This document shows, one piece after another, positions 1-8,244 of a stretch of 64,000 nucleotides of DNA. Below the pieces are notes generated by a model, which worked only from the letters and a program-made list of their open reading frames with translations, was not told where the DNA came from and made no database searches. Origin of the DNA: Polynucleobacter sp. TSB-Sco08W16 (GTDB lineage Bacteria > Pseudomonadota > Gammaproteobacteria > Burkholderiales > Burkholderiaceae); contig NZ_CP061291.1 of the NCBI RefSeq assembly GCF_018687455.1, positions 1,302,001 to 1,366,000 on the forward strand. The letters are read 5' to 3'. Every line of letters begins with the position of its first letter. Within the stretch, counting starts at the first letter, position 1. The position numbers and the translations under genes are program-made.

Positions 1-476
1 TCCTGAGAAAGAGATTGTGTGGATGTTAAATCAGATTTTGCTGACTCCGCAGAAGGCGGCTCGATTGGGGCTAAATCTTGCTGAGCAATTGCTTCGTCCT
101 TCTTGCGGAACAAATTGAGCATATCGCTTTGGACCATTCTCTCTAGCATGCCAGGAGGCAATGGGTCCGCCTTGGAGTAATCATCAATATAAATATCCAA
201 GCCATCCATGATATTGAAATGAGGGTCAGTAAACATCTTCTTGAGTGCCGCCTGCTGAACTGCCGGATCTACATCAGACTTCATGAAAGCAGAAAAATCT
301 GGGGCAAAACGGTCAATCTTATCGACGTCTTCTAGCGTGGCTGAGGGTGGCGCCTCGCTCTCTTGGGGCTCTGATGGCTTAACTGGCTCAACATTAGATT
401 TGGGCTGCTCAATGAGCTCATCTTCTTTACCAGCCTTGCGGCGCGACCAGCGACTTAAAAAGCTATCTGCCATCAT
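1..476 (-). CDS. DUF3306 domain protein (partial, C-terminus off the left edge)
   Basis: The frame is open from the ATG at 476 to the window edge, giving about 158 residues without a stop. It begins with MADSFLSRWSRRK after one extra Met, the typical N-terminus of DUF3306 proteins. A charged, Pro/Glu-rich linker follows, then a helical segment around residues 50-100 and a low-complexity tail. The start overlaps the stop of the upstream DUF3305 gene (ATGA), so the two are translationally coupled. DUF3305/DUF3306 pairs usually sit in formate dehydrogenase or molybdoenzyme loci; that role is context knowledge and is not shown here. The function is unknown. Confidence 0.75.
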   Translation of the reverse strand, partial: MMADSFLSRWSRRKAGKEDELIEQPKSNVEPVKPSEPQESEAPPSATLEDVDKIDRFAPDFSAFMKSDVDPAVQQAALKKMFTDPHFNIMDGLDIYIDDYSKADPLPPGMLERMVQSDMLNLFRKKDEAIAQQDLAPIEPPSAESAKSDLTSTQSLSQ

Positions 477-1006
477 TCCCCCGCAGAACGGTCAGCACCC
501 TTGAATGATGCGGGCTTATGGCGCTTCTTAGGTTCAGGTCGATAGTGCTCATTGACATACTCCTGCAACCAAGAAGCATGTTCATCGCTCAGGGGAATGG
601 TATCGACTGACTCTCCACCATCAAGCAAACGTGCAGCTTCGTTATAGCTCACACAAATTCGATGTGGGACTGCGATAGTAGACTCAACTCTTGCCAAAGG
701 CAGTGATTGCTCATCAATATAGCGCTCAATGTCTTCTTCTAATCTCCACATCACAAACCAACATGGTGTAGTTGCAGATACGTTGAGATAGTAACCTTCA
801 GCCTCATCCGGAAAGAGATCTAGTTCATAACCAGTAAATAGCCAAGATTCTCCATCCGCATCACGCTCCAAAAATTGACCAGAGAGTGAATGACTTGAAT
901 TGCCAGTGAATTGCCCAAAATCAGGCAATACTTCCTGAGGCACCCACCGGTATGAAACCCATGGGTTATCCATGTTTTGTTTACGCATTAATACCGCAAA
1001 GCGCAT
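473..1006 (-). CDS. DUF3305 domain protein
   Basis: This 177-residue soluble protein has no signal peptide or membrane segment. The N-terminal VSYRWVPQEVLPDFG stretch followed by a conserved Trp/Tyr-rich region (LFTGYELDLFPDEAEGYYLN) matches DUF3305 proteins. The C-terminus is basic. It lies 14 bases after mrp and overlaps the DUF3306 start, so the three genes probably form one transcript. In related bacteria DUF3305 and DUF3306 accompany formate dehydrogenase genes and are presumed maturation or accessory factors. Next to an Fe-S carrier that idea is attractive, but no formate dehydrogenase subunit is visible in the window. The family call is fairly sure; the function is not known. Confidence 0.8.
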   Translation of the reverse strand: MRFAVLMRKQNMDNPWVSYRWVPQEVLPDFGQFTGNSSHSLSGQFLERDADGESWLFTGYELDLFPDEAEGYYLNVSATTPCWFVMWRLEEDIERYIDEQSLPLARVESTIAVPHRICVSYNEAARLLDGGESVDTIPLSDEHASWLQEYVNEHYRPEPKKRHKPASFKGADRSAGE

Positions 1007-1020
1007 AGATACTCAGGGCC

Positions 1021-2109
1021 TTAAGTGTTTTGAACAACGATGTTCGGAAATTTACTACTCATATCTTTAGATAGAGTAGCGACTCTGATAGCAACCTGTC
1101 TAGCAATGTTTTTGTAGATTGCACTGATAGCGCCATCAGGATCAGCAACTACGGTTGGGCGACCTGCATCCGCCTGCTCTCGGATAGATAAATTGAGGGG
1201 TAAAGCGCCTAAAAATTCCACGCCGTATTCCTTGCACATCTTCTCGCCACCGCCAGCACCAAAGACATGCTCCTCATGACCACAACTTGGGCAGATATAA
1301 GTGCTCATGTTCTCAATAATGCCAATGATTGGAACGCCAACCTTCTCAAACATCTTTAAACCTTTACGAGCATCAAGCAAAGCAATGTCTTGTGGAGTAG
1401 TGACAATCACCGAACCAGTGACGGGAACTTTTTGCGATAAGGTCAATTGAATATCGCCAGTACCTGGTGGCATATCTACGACCAAGTAATCTAAGTCACG
1501 CCAACGGGTTTGGCGCAGTAATTGCTCTAATGCAGATGTCACCATCGGGCCACGCCAAACCATCGGTGCATCATCATCAATTAAGAAGCCAATAGAGCTC
1601 GCTTGCAAACCATGTCCTTCCATCGGTTCAATAGTGTTTTCCTCTATTGAGTTAGGTCTACCAGTAATGCCGAGCATCATCGGCTGACTTGGGCCATAAA
1701 TATCCGCATCTAAAATACCAACTTGAGCACCTTCTGCTGCAAGTGCCAATGCTAGGTTCACAGCAGTAGTTGATTTACCTACGCCGCCTTTACCGCTGGC
1801 TACCGCAATAATATTTTTCACACCGGGCAATAACTTCACCCCCCGCTGTACCGCATGCGCAACAATCTGACTAGAGACATTGACGCTCACATTTTTGACG
1901 CCAGGTAACTCACGCAAAGCATTGATAACAGATTTACGAACAGCATCAAACTGACTCTTAGCTGGATAACCTAAAACAATATCTAAAGAGATATCGCCTC
2001 CCTCAACCTTGAGGTTCTTTACATTTTTTGCCGTTACAAAATCAATCTTCGTGTTTGGATCAATTAAGCTTTTCAGCGCTCCTTGAACGGTCTCTACAGT
2101 CAATGACAC
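1021..2109 (-). CDS. apbC: Mrp/ApbC/NBP35-type iron-sulfur cluster carrier ATPase
   Basis: This 362-residue P-loop ATPase binds and delivers Fe-S clusters to apo-proteins in the cytoplasm. Residues 1-80 form a MIP18/DUF59-like domain. The deviant Walker A GKGGVGKS is at 106-113 with LDADIYGPSQ behind it, and VVDMPPGTGD is the Walker B-like motif near 212-221. The CxxC that bridges a cluster between two subunits is at Cys275 and Cys278 (YICPSC). Length and order fit the bacterial Mrp family. It is the first gene of a probable operon with DUF3305 and DUF3306, which suggests a role in Fe-S delivery to a molybdo- or formate enzyme (inference). The ATG at 2109 is well placed. Confidence 0.96.
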   Translation of the reverse strand: MSLTVETVQGALKSLIDPNTKIDFVTAKNVKNLKVEGGDISLDIVLGYPAKSQFDAVRKSVINALRELPGVKNVSVNVSSQIVAHAVQRGVKLLPGVKNIIAVASGKGGVGKSTTAVNLALALAAEGAQVGILDADIYGPSQPMMLGITGRPNSIEENTIEPMEGHGLQASSIGFLIDDDAPMVWRGPMVTSALEQLLRQTRWRDLDYLVVDMPPGTGDIQLTLSQKVPVTGSVIVTTPQDIALLDARKGLKMFEKVGVPIIGIIENMSTYICPSCGHEEHVFGAGGGEKMCKEYGVEFLGALPLNLSIREQADAGRPTVVADPDGAISAIYKNIARQVAIRVATLSKDMSSKFPNIVVQNT

Positions 2110-2193
2110 TACCTTCTCCTATGATGCGAAATTCTGGGGCTTGGAATCCAAAATTGCTAAATGTGCTTCTGATTAAATAGCGAGTAGATTAAC

Positions 2194-2219
2194 CGCACCG
2201 GCAAAAATTTGCTGGTGCG
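2194..2219 (-). terminator. Inverted repeat after the copZ-like gene (possible terminator)
   Basis: The arms CGCACCGGCAAA (2194-2205) and TTTGCTGGTGCG (2208-2219) pair over 12 bp with one G-T wobble. It starts 11 bases after the stop of the copper-chaperone gene. No clear T run follows on either strand, so it may be a weak or Rho-assisted terminator, or an mRNA 3' stabiliser. Confidence 0.4.
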
Positions 2220-2230
2220 ACCCAAGTAAC

Positions 2231-2425
2231 TTACTGGGAGACAGGGAATCCTGCCTCAGTTATTAATTGCGCGGCCTGGCTAAAACTCAGCGTCGTTTCT
2301 AGATTGACCATCTGGCTAGCAAGATCTGCCTGGACTTTCGCTGTCGGGTCCTGAGCCTGAACAGCCCTAGTAACAGCATTAATACAGCCTCCACAGGTCA
2401 TTCCAGATACTTTCAGATTCAACAT
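2231..2425 (-). CDS. CopZ-like heavy-metal-associated (HMA) domain protein
   Basis: This small cytosolic copper chaperone (64 residues) probably hands Cu(I) to the ATPase encoded divergently. The metal-binding motif GMTCGGC lies at residues 7-13 of a single beta-alpha-beta-beta-alpha-beta HMA fold. I chose the ATG at 2425 (MLNLKVSGMTC). AAAGGAG sits 6 bases upstream of it, and a longer frame beginning at 2476 would run through this ribosome site. The gene is divergent from copA, with only 51 bases between the two starts. A shared copper-responsive promoter is likely, though I found no clear CueR-type operator in that gap. Confidence 0.9.
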   Translation of the reverse strand: MLNLKVSGMTCGGCINAVTRAVQAQDPTAKVQADLASQMVNLETTLSFSQAAQLITEAGFPVSQ

Positions 2426-2476
2426 ATCGGCTCCTTTGCATTGAATTTGCCCTGCATTCAGTAGATTATCTTCCAT

Positions 2477-4753
2477 ATGAGCAACCCAAATGAGACAAAT
2501 TCAGCGCTTTTTACCCTAGATATTGGCGGAATGACCTGCGCTTCCTGTGTCGCTAGGGTTGAGAAGGCACTCCTTCGGATTCCTGGGGTTGAGGCCGCTA
2601 GCGTTAACTTGGCCACCGAACAGGCTAAGGTGCGGCTCAAGCCTAGATCTGAGATCAACATCGATGGCGTGATTGCCTTAGTTGAAAAAACGGGTTACTC
2701 GGCAATAGTAAGCACCCCTCATGGTGATGCCAAAGCAAATTACTCACACACTTTTTGGGGATCGGATGGCCTGGGTCGCGTACTACTCAGCTTTACCCTC
2801 TCCGCCCCGCTATTTCTTCCAATGTTTCTAATGCCATTTGGAATACATTGGGCGCTCTCACCAAAGTGGCAAGTTATTTTGGCCACTCCCGTGCAATTTA
2901 TTTTGGGTTGGCGTTTTTATAAGGCAGGCTTTAAATCTTTGCTTGCTGGCGCAGGTAATATGGATTTGCTAGTTGCTCTTGGTACTAGTGCCGCTTATGG
3001 CTTAAGCGTATATTTAATGATGACATTGCCAGATGAAAGTCATGAACTTTATTTTGAGGGTTCAACTGTCATTATTTGCATGGTCTTGCTAGGCAAATGG
3101 CTAGAGGCTAGAGCAAAACAACAAACAAGTGAAGCGATTCGTGCACTCCAAAAACTGTGGCCGGAAAATGCTAAGGTTCTTAATTCAAATGCCGTTGTTG
3201 GCGAAGGTTCGTTTTTAGAGCAATACCGCGAATTACCTTTAGAGCAAGTCTTTCCGGGGGATCATATTTTGGTGATGCCCGGCGAACGCATTCCCGTTGA
3301 TGGCATCATCGTGTTTGGCAATAGTCATATCGATGAATCGCTCCTCACGGGAGAAAGTGCACCCCTTAAAAAATTACAAGGCGCAAAAGTCATTGGTGGA
3401 TCACTGAATGGAGAAGGTGTATTGGTCGTTGACACTAAGGCTGTGGGGGTTGAGAGTGTCTTATCTCAAATCATCTCTTTAGTTGAAGATGCGCAAACTC
3501 AAAAGGCCCCGATCCAAAAATTAGTAGATCGTGTCAGCGCTATTTTTGTTCCAAGCGTGATTGGGATTGCTCTACTTACCGGCTTGGCAAATTGGCTTTA
3601 TTTAGACTCCACTTCCATCGGGATATTGCGGGCAGTTTCCGTCTTAGTAATTGCATGCCCTTGCGCTCTTGGTCTAGCAACACCGGCAGCTATCATGGCC
3701 GGCACAGGAGTTGCAGCGCGCTTTGGTATTTTGATTAAAGACCCTCAAGTATTGGAACTAGCGCATCGCTTAAACGTGGTTGCCTTTGATAAAACAGGCA
3801 CGCTTACTATCGGCAAGCCTAAAGTATTGGCCTTTATTCCGTTTACGAATGCGCTTAATAGCAATGAGATGCTGGCGAGTGCTGCTGGCTTACAAATGGG
3901 CAGCGAACATCCTTTGGCAAAGGCATTACTAGATGCCGCAAAAAAAGCCGGTCTCACTCCTGTCACCCCATCAGAAAGTAAGGCATTACCAGGCGTAGGA
4001 ATTATGGGCCAACCTAGTGCAGGCCCATGGATAGGCCAAAGTCTTGCTTTGCAAAGCATTGCATCTTTAGAAAATAATCCACACTATGCAGATATTCTCA
4101 ATATGGCGCAGAGTGCCTTGGATGCTGGTCAAACTATTTCTGTATTAATGAATCAAACAAATCCACCAAGCCCGCTTGCCATCATTGCATTTGGTGATGA
4201 ACTGAAACCCAATGCCAAGGTAGCAATCGCTGCACTACATCAGATGCGTATTCGAACCGTCATGCTTTCGGGGGATAACAATGCTGCAGCCCAACGCGTA
4301 GGGCAGTCTCTTTCTATTGACAAAGTGTATGGACAGATCATGCCTAGCGATAAGGCAGACATTATTCGCCAACTGCAATCTTCTGAAATAAATCACGCTC
4401 GCCAATATGTCGCCATGGTGGGTGATGGCGTGAACGACGCGCCTGCATTAGCGTCTGCTGATGTGGGTATGGCCATGTCTACGGGCACTGATGTAGCGAT
4501 GCAAGCCGCTGGAATTACTTTGATGCGTGGCGATCCCAGCCTGGTAGCTGATGCAATTGATATTTCGAAGAGAACCTGGAAGAAGATTCAACAAAACTTG
4601 TTTTGGGCATTTGCATTCAATTCCATTGGCATCCCTCTCGCGGCACTAGGATACCTATCGCCTATGCTAGCTGGGAGCGCGATGGCCCTTTCGAGCTTTT
4701 GCGTTCTCAGTAACGCGCTTTTATTAAAACGTTGGAGCCCTTCTCACATTTAG
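2477..4753 (+). CDS. copA: Cu(I)-exporting P1B-type ATPase
   Basis: This 758-residue inner-membrane pump extrudes Cu(I) from the cytoplasm. It has one N-terminal HMA domain with GMTCASC at 18-24, then eight predicted membrane helices. The intramembrane metal site is CPC at 394-396 (IACPCALGLATPAA), the actuator loop is LLTGES, the phosphorylated Asp is D438 in DKTGTLT, the nucleotide-binding HP motif is in GSEHPLAKAL, and the hinge GDGVNDAP has D650. Many CopA proteins carry two N-terminal HMA domains; this one has a single copy plus a separate CopZ-like gene. The gene is monocistronic and convergent with the DUF3047 gene. The family is certain, and copper is favoured over silver by the CPC plus HMA context. 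Confidence 0.96.
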   Translation: MSNPNETNSALFTLDIGGMTCASCVARVEKALLRIPGVEAASVNLATEQAKVRLKPRSEINIDGVIALVEKTGYSAIVSTPHGDAKANYSHTFWGSDGLGRVLLSFTLSAPLFLPMFLMPFGIHWALSPKWQVILATPVQFILGWRFYKAGFKSLLAGAGNMDLLVALGTSAAYGLSVYLMMTLPDESHELYFEGSTVIICMVLLGKWLEARAKQQTSEAIRALQKLWPENAKVLNSNAVVGEGSFLEQYRELPLEQVFPGDHILVMPGERIPVDGIIVFGNSHIDESLLTGESAPLKKLQGAKVIGGSLNGEGVLVVDTKAVGVESVLSQIISLVEDAQTQKAPIQKLVDRVSAIFVPSVIGIALLTGLANWLYLDSTSIGILRAVSVLVIACPCALGLATPAAIMAGTGVAARFGILIKDPQVLELAHRLNVVAFDKTGTLTIGKPKVLAFIPFTNALNSNEMLASAAGLQMGSEHPLAKALLDAAKKAGLTPVTPSESKALPGVGIMGQPSAGPWIGQSLALQSIASLENNPHYADILNMAQSALDAGQTISVLMNQTNPPSPLAIIAFGDELKPNAKVAIAALHQMRIRTVMLSGDNNAAAQRVGQSLSIDKVYGQIMPSDKADIIRQLQSSEINHARQYVAMVGDGVNDAPALASADVGMAMSTGTDVAMQAAGITLMRGDPSLVADAIDISKRTWKKIQQNLFWAFAFNSIGIPLAALGYLSPMLAGSAMALSSFCVLSNALLLKRWSPSHI

Positions 4754-4779
4754 CCTAACCCACTTGAGATTCTGATTTG

Positions 4780-5580
4780 TTATTTTGGGCTTTTCCGAAT
4801 CAATTCAATGTCGCCATAGAAGGCTCGGGTTTCGGATTTAGTATTGTCGGTATCAGTAAGCAATGCGACGCCAATCACTTGTCCGGCAGCTTCTCCATAG
4901 GCACGCTGATAGTCAGCAGCAAGATCACGCTGATGCTTGCGCCACTCTCCCAAACTCTCCCAACCTGAATCCACCACAATCATTTTGACTCTTGCAGTAT
5001 GCGCGTTGGTAATGATCGTATCGACTGGAGCTTTACCAGACCAGATATACATTAAGGTTGCATAGGGCATCTCTTGGCCGCTAATGAGATTGGCCATCTC
5101 GAAATTCATTTTTTCTTTTAAGGGAAGTTTGGATTTATTGCCGTCAAAGGCCACCAAGATTCTTAAGGGCGCATCATCACGATACCCTTCTGTGTTATCG
5201 GCCTCAGGTAATGCGCCAGTTGCTTTCCATTCCCATTGCAACCATAAATTATTTGCCTGGCGTGGACGCAATTTCACAGCCAGTCCAGAGGCTGAGGTTT
5301 TTGAATTGGCACTAAGGACCGTACGCCCTTGATAATTTTCAAGGCGGTAAACCGTATTCTTTTTGTAGGGCGCTATGCGATAAAAATTCCAACCATTTGG
5401 CATTCCCTCACGCGCGGTCTCTGCTGAAAATTTTGGAAGCTCTTCCTGAGCAGGAATTTGGTCCACATTAAAAGCCTGCCCTGATTCATTTTCAACCGCA
5501 CCGCCTCCAAAACCAGCACAACCAGCCAAGCTAAGCGCCATGCAGACAATGAAGGAAAAGGAGGCAATCTTAAGCATCAT
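4780..5580 (-). CDS. DUF3047 family lipoprotein
   Basis: This is a predicted lipoprotein of 266 residues from the ATG at 5580. A hydrophobic signal ends in the lipobox LAGC at Cys21, and a Gly-rich linker follows. The mature part (WKATGALPEADNTEG, LRILVAFDG, YIWSGKAPVDT, LTDTDNT) matches the DUF3047 family, which looks like an all-beta envelope domain of unknown function. A frame extends further upstream to 5658, but that N-terminus would bury the signal peptide, so the internal start is preferred. It is divergent from the GT39 gene and convergent with copA, 26 bases apart. No partner defines its role. Confidence 0.82.
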   Translation of the reverse strand: MMLKIASFSFIVCMALSLAGCAGFGGGAVENESGQAFNVDQIPAQEELPKFSAETAREGMPNGWNFYRIAPYKKNTVYRLENYQGRTVLSANSKTSASGLAVKLRPRQANNLWLQWEWKATGALPEADNTEGYRDDAPLRILVAFDGNKSKLPLKEKMNFEMANLISGQEMPYATLMYIWSGKAPVDTIITNAHTARVKMIVVDSGWESLGEWRKHQRDLAADYQRAYGEAAGQVIGVALLTDTDNTKSETRAFYGDIELIRKSPK

Positions 5581-5636
5581 CCCATTGTCCCAAATAATTG
5601 CTGAAGACGATAAAAAACTGAGTCTAAAATCAAGGC

Positions 5637-7133
5637 ATGCGCCATCAATCTCCTTCAAGCTGGGCTGTAATCAGCGTATGCCTCGTAGCATTGGTGCACT
5701 TTGCCCTAGGCTTTGCAATTGAGTTCTCAGTTGATGAAGCCCACTACGCCCTATATGCACAGCACTTAGCTTGGAGTTATTTTGATCACCCTCCATTAGT
5801 GGGGTGGATTCAATGGCCACTGGTAACTCTGACCTCTTCCGAAGGAGTCATTCGACTCATCCCAGAATTACTTTGGATCTTATCTTGCTATTTGGCATAT
5901 CAAGTGACGCTGGAAGTACATCGATTCATCCAGGGTCCCAATGCAGCCTACTTAACTAGCGCATTACCCTCAGCAAATAGCTGCGGCCTGATGGCGGTGC
6001 TCGCAATCATCGCCGCACCCATGCCTCATGTTTTAGCAATTGGTTTGTTACCCGATACCCTACTCGCACCCTTAAGTCTCGGACTGATGATGATGTCGCT
6101 GCGCTGGTTAAGCAAGGATCATTTCAGCATTAGTGACTGGCTCATTACTGGGGGCTTATTAGGATTGGCAGGTCTGAGCAAATACACTGCGATATTTACT
6201 GCGCTAGCTGTACTGTTCATTTTTTTGAGCAATCCTAAAAAGCGATGGATTAATACTGCAGGTTTTTGGGTAGCAGTTGGGATTGCTCTGCTTTTAATCA
6301 CACCAGTGCTCTATTGGAATTGGGTAAACGATTGGATATCTTTTAAATATCAAATTGCTCATGGTGCTGGAGGCGCCTGGCTCTGGCGTCGATTGGGTGC
6401 TTATTTAGGAATCCAAGTCTTAGTCTACGGCCCCCTACTTATCTTAGGTGCTTATTTATTTATTAAGCACTGCATTCACAGTAGCAAACTTTCTTTATTC
6501 GCCTTATTGGGATTTTTTGTTATTCCTTTTTTGATTTTTACCGGGCTATCAGGAGGCGGTGGTCTACCTCACTGGACATCACCGGCATGGTTCTGTCTTG
6601 CACCATTTGCCGGCATCGGTTTAGCTAAAGCATGGTCAACACAACATCACCGACTCATCCGCACTCTTTTTATTACTCAAGTTCTAGTTTGCTGTATTGG
6701 ATTTGCATACGTTCTTTCCGGGGGAGTCAGTTCCGCAACAGTCAAATCCAATCCAATTGCAGATCTCTATGGCTGGAAAGCTGCAGGGCAAAAAGCAGCT
6801 GAGTTGACGCAGACAACAAAAGCCAATGGCATTGCCGTGCAAAACTGGACTCTCGGAAGCCGTGCAGCCTGGTATGCAAAACCTACCCCAGTCTTTGTAC
6901 TGGATCAGCGACAAGATCAGTTTGACCTCTGGTTTGGGCAACTTCCCCGCGGCGCTAATATTCTTCTGATTAACTGGTCCGGCTTGTCATTTGAGGCACC
7001 AGTTGGCAATAAGCCGGCTTTTGAACGCTGCGATCCGATCGAGACTCTGGAAATCAAGCGTTTTGGCCAAGTCTTGTCCAAATTTGACTTCAGTCTTTGT
7101 AGCAACTGGCAGGGCTCGGGTTTGGCGGAGTAA
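5637..7133 (+). CDS. GT39-family (ArnT/PMT-like) membrane glycosyltransferase
   Basis: This 498-residue polytopic inner-membrane protein has about 10-12 hydrophobic helices and a soluble C-terminal part. The first periplasmic loop has the catalytic-type acidic pair in VDEAHYALYAQ (D33, E34) followed by SYFDHPP, the signature of GT39/ArnT-like enzymes that use polyprenyl-phosphate sugars. The acceptor could be lipid A, a protein or another glycan and cannot be read from sequence. The gene heads a run of same-strand genes (UPF0104 protein, GT9, PAP2) that looks like an envelope-glycan cassette. Only weak ribosome-site matches precede the ATG, so the exact start is uncertain. Confidence 0.88.
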   Translation: MRHQSPSSWAVISVCLVALVHFALGFAIEFSVDEAHYALYAQHLAWSYFDHPPLVGWIQWPLVTLTSSEGVIRLIPELLWILSCYLAYQVTLEVHRFIQGPNAAYLTSALPSANSCGLMAVLAIIAAPMPHVLAIGLLPDTLLAPLSLGLMMMSLRWLSKDHFSISDWLITGGLLGLAGLSKYTAIFTALAVLFIFLSNPKKRWINTAGFWVAVGIALLLITPVLYWNWVNDWISFKYQIAHGAGGAWLWRRLGAYLGIQVLVYGPLLILGAYLFIKHCIHSSKLSLFALLGFFVIPFLIFTGLSGGGGLPHWTSPAWFCLAPFAGIGLAKAWSTQHHRLIRTLFITQVLVCCIGFAYVLSGGVSSATVKSNPIADLYGWKAAGQKAAELTQTTKANGIAVQNWTLGSRAAWYAKPTPVFVLDQRQDQFDLWFGQLPRGANILLINWSGLSFEAPVGNKPAFERCDPIETLEIKRFGQVLSKFDFSLCSNWQGSGLAE

Positions 7134-7182
7134 TTCGCCCAAATTCAAGACCTTAGGCGCCCAAAGCATTATCCTTACGCCT

Positions 7183-8226
7183 ATGAGTTCACAACCCCAA
7201 TCCACCCCAAAAACCCCATCCGGGTGGAAATCAATTCTGAAGCGTGCGTGGCCAACTATCCGCATTCTGTTGTCGATTACCCTGCTCTGGAAGGCAACCA
7301 GCGGAATTGACTGGTACACCTTATTCCATTCTGAAATCAAGATGGAGCCAGCTTGGTTGATCGCGGCTGCATTAGCGATTTGCTGCGCCTTTATTTGTGG
7401 TGGACTTCGCTGGGGATTTTTAATGCGCAGCGTAGGCTTTCATGGCAGCTTGAAAAGTTACATTGCCCTCTACTTTGCAGGCGGACTAATTAATCAAGGC
7501 CTGCCAAGCACTCTGGGTGGCGACAGCTATCGTGCAATTACAGCAACCCATTTAACGAGTGGCGGCAATCTGAGTGAAACGAAAAAGCTAGATGATGAGT
7601 TACACCACTCAGTAGATCTAGAGCATGCCAATCCAAAACTGCGGCTCAGTTTCGCGATGGTATTGGTAGACCGACTCTTGGGTCTAGCTGGTAATAACTT
7701 ACTGGGTGGTCTCGGTCTTATTTTGGGGGGCGCCACACTTGCCGCATGGGGTCAAGACTTAGGCTACGCAGTAGTAGCCATAATGATCTTTGCAGGCTTA
7801 GCCGTTGCGCTAGGGCTGGCTTGGACACCTAGTCGTGAGCTCTTACAGAAACTACTGAATCGCCTACGCATGAGCAATGCGATGCCTGGTATTCATTTGG
7901 CCTTTTCGTGGCCTATGAATATAGCCCAGGCTATCTTTGCCATCGGCATTCACTGCCTAACGATCCTGACATTCCTTTTCTGTATGAAAGCATATGGTGC
8001 AAATGCTCCAATCGAAGGCTTAATGATTGGTCTACCTGCCTTGAGCCTTCTATTAATGTTGCCGATCAGCATTTCTGGTTGGGGTCTGCGTGAAGCCACT
8101 TTATCTTCTGTGTTGGCGCTGTGGGGGGTCAACCCTTCATTAACTGTATTGGCTTCTATTAGCTATGGTGCAATTACGGTCATCTCTGTATTGCCTGGCG
8201 CATACTTTTTATTAAAACGAAAATAA
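7183..8226 (+). CDS. UPF0104 / lysylphosphatidylglycerol-synthase-type transmembrane protein
   Basis: This 347-residue integral membrane protein has about eight helices. The conserved stretches GGLINQGLPSTLGGDSYRA and MVLVDRLLGL with SISGWGLREA are typical of the UPF0104/YbhN/AglD family, whose members resemble the flippase part of MprF. It may assist transfer of lipid-linked intermediates across the membrane (inference from family and neighbours). I chose the ATG at 7183. The frame runs open back to 6991, but that part lies inside the GT39 gene. It sits 49 bases after GT39 and 18 before the GT9 gene. Confidence 0.87.
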   Translation: MSSQPQSTPKTPSGWKSILKRAWPTIRILLSITLLWKATSGIDWYTLFHSEIKMEPAWLIAAALAICCAFICGGLRWGFLMRSVGFHGSLKSYIALYFAGGLINQGLPSTLGGDSYRAITATHLTSGGNLSETKKLDDELHHSVDLEHANPKLRLSFAMVLVDRLLGLAGNNLLGGLGLILGGATLAAWGQDLGYAVVAIMIFAGLAVALGLAWTPSRELLQKLLNRLRMSNAMPGIHLAFSWPMNIAQAIFAIGIHCLTILTFLFCMKAYGANAPIEGLMIGLPALSLLLMLPISISGWGLREATLSSVLALWGVNPSLTVLASISYGAITVISVLPGAYFLLKRK

Positions 8227-8244
8227 TTCTTTCCGAGTACAACT

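Noticed and set aside
2426..2476. CueR or MerR-type operator between copZ and copA
   Set aside because: No long-spacer promoter with a dyad of the expected form could be seen.
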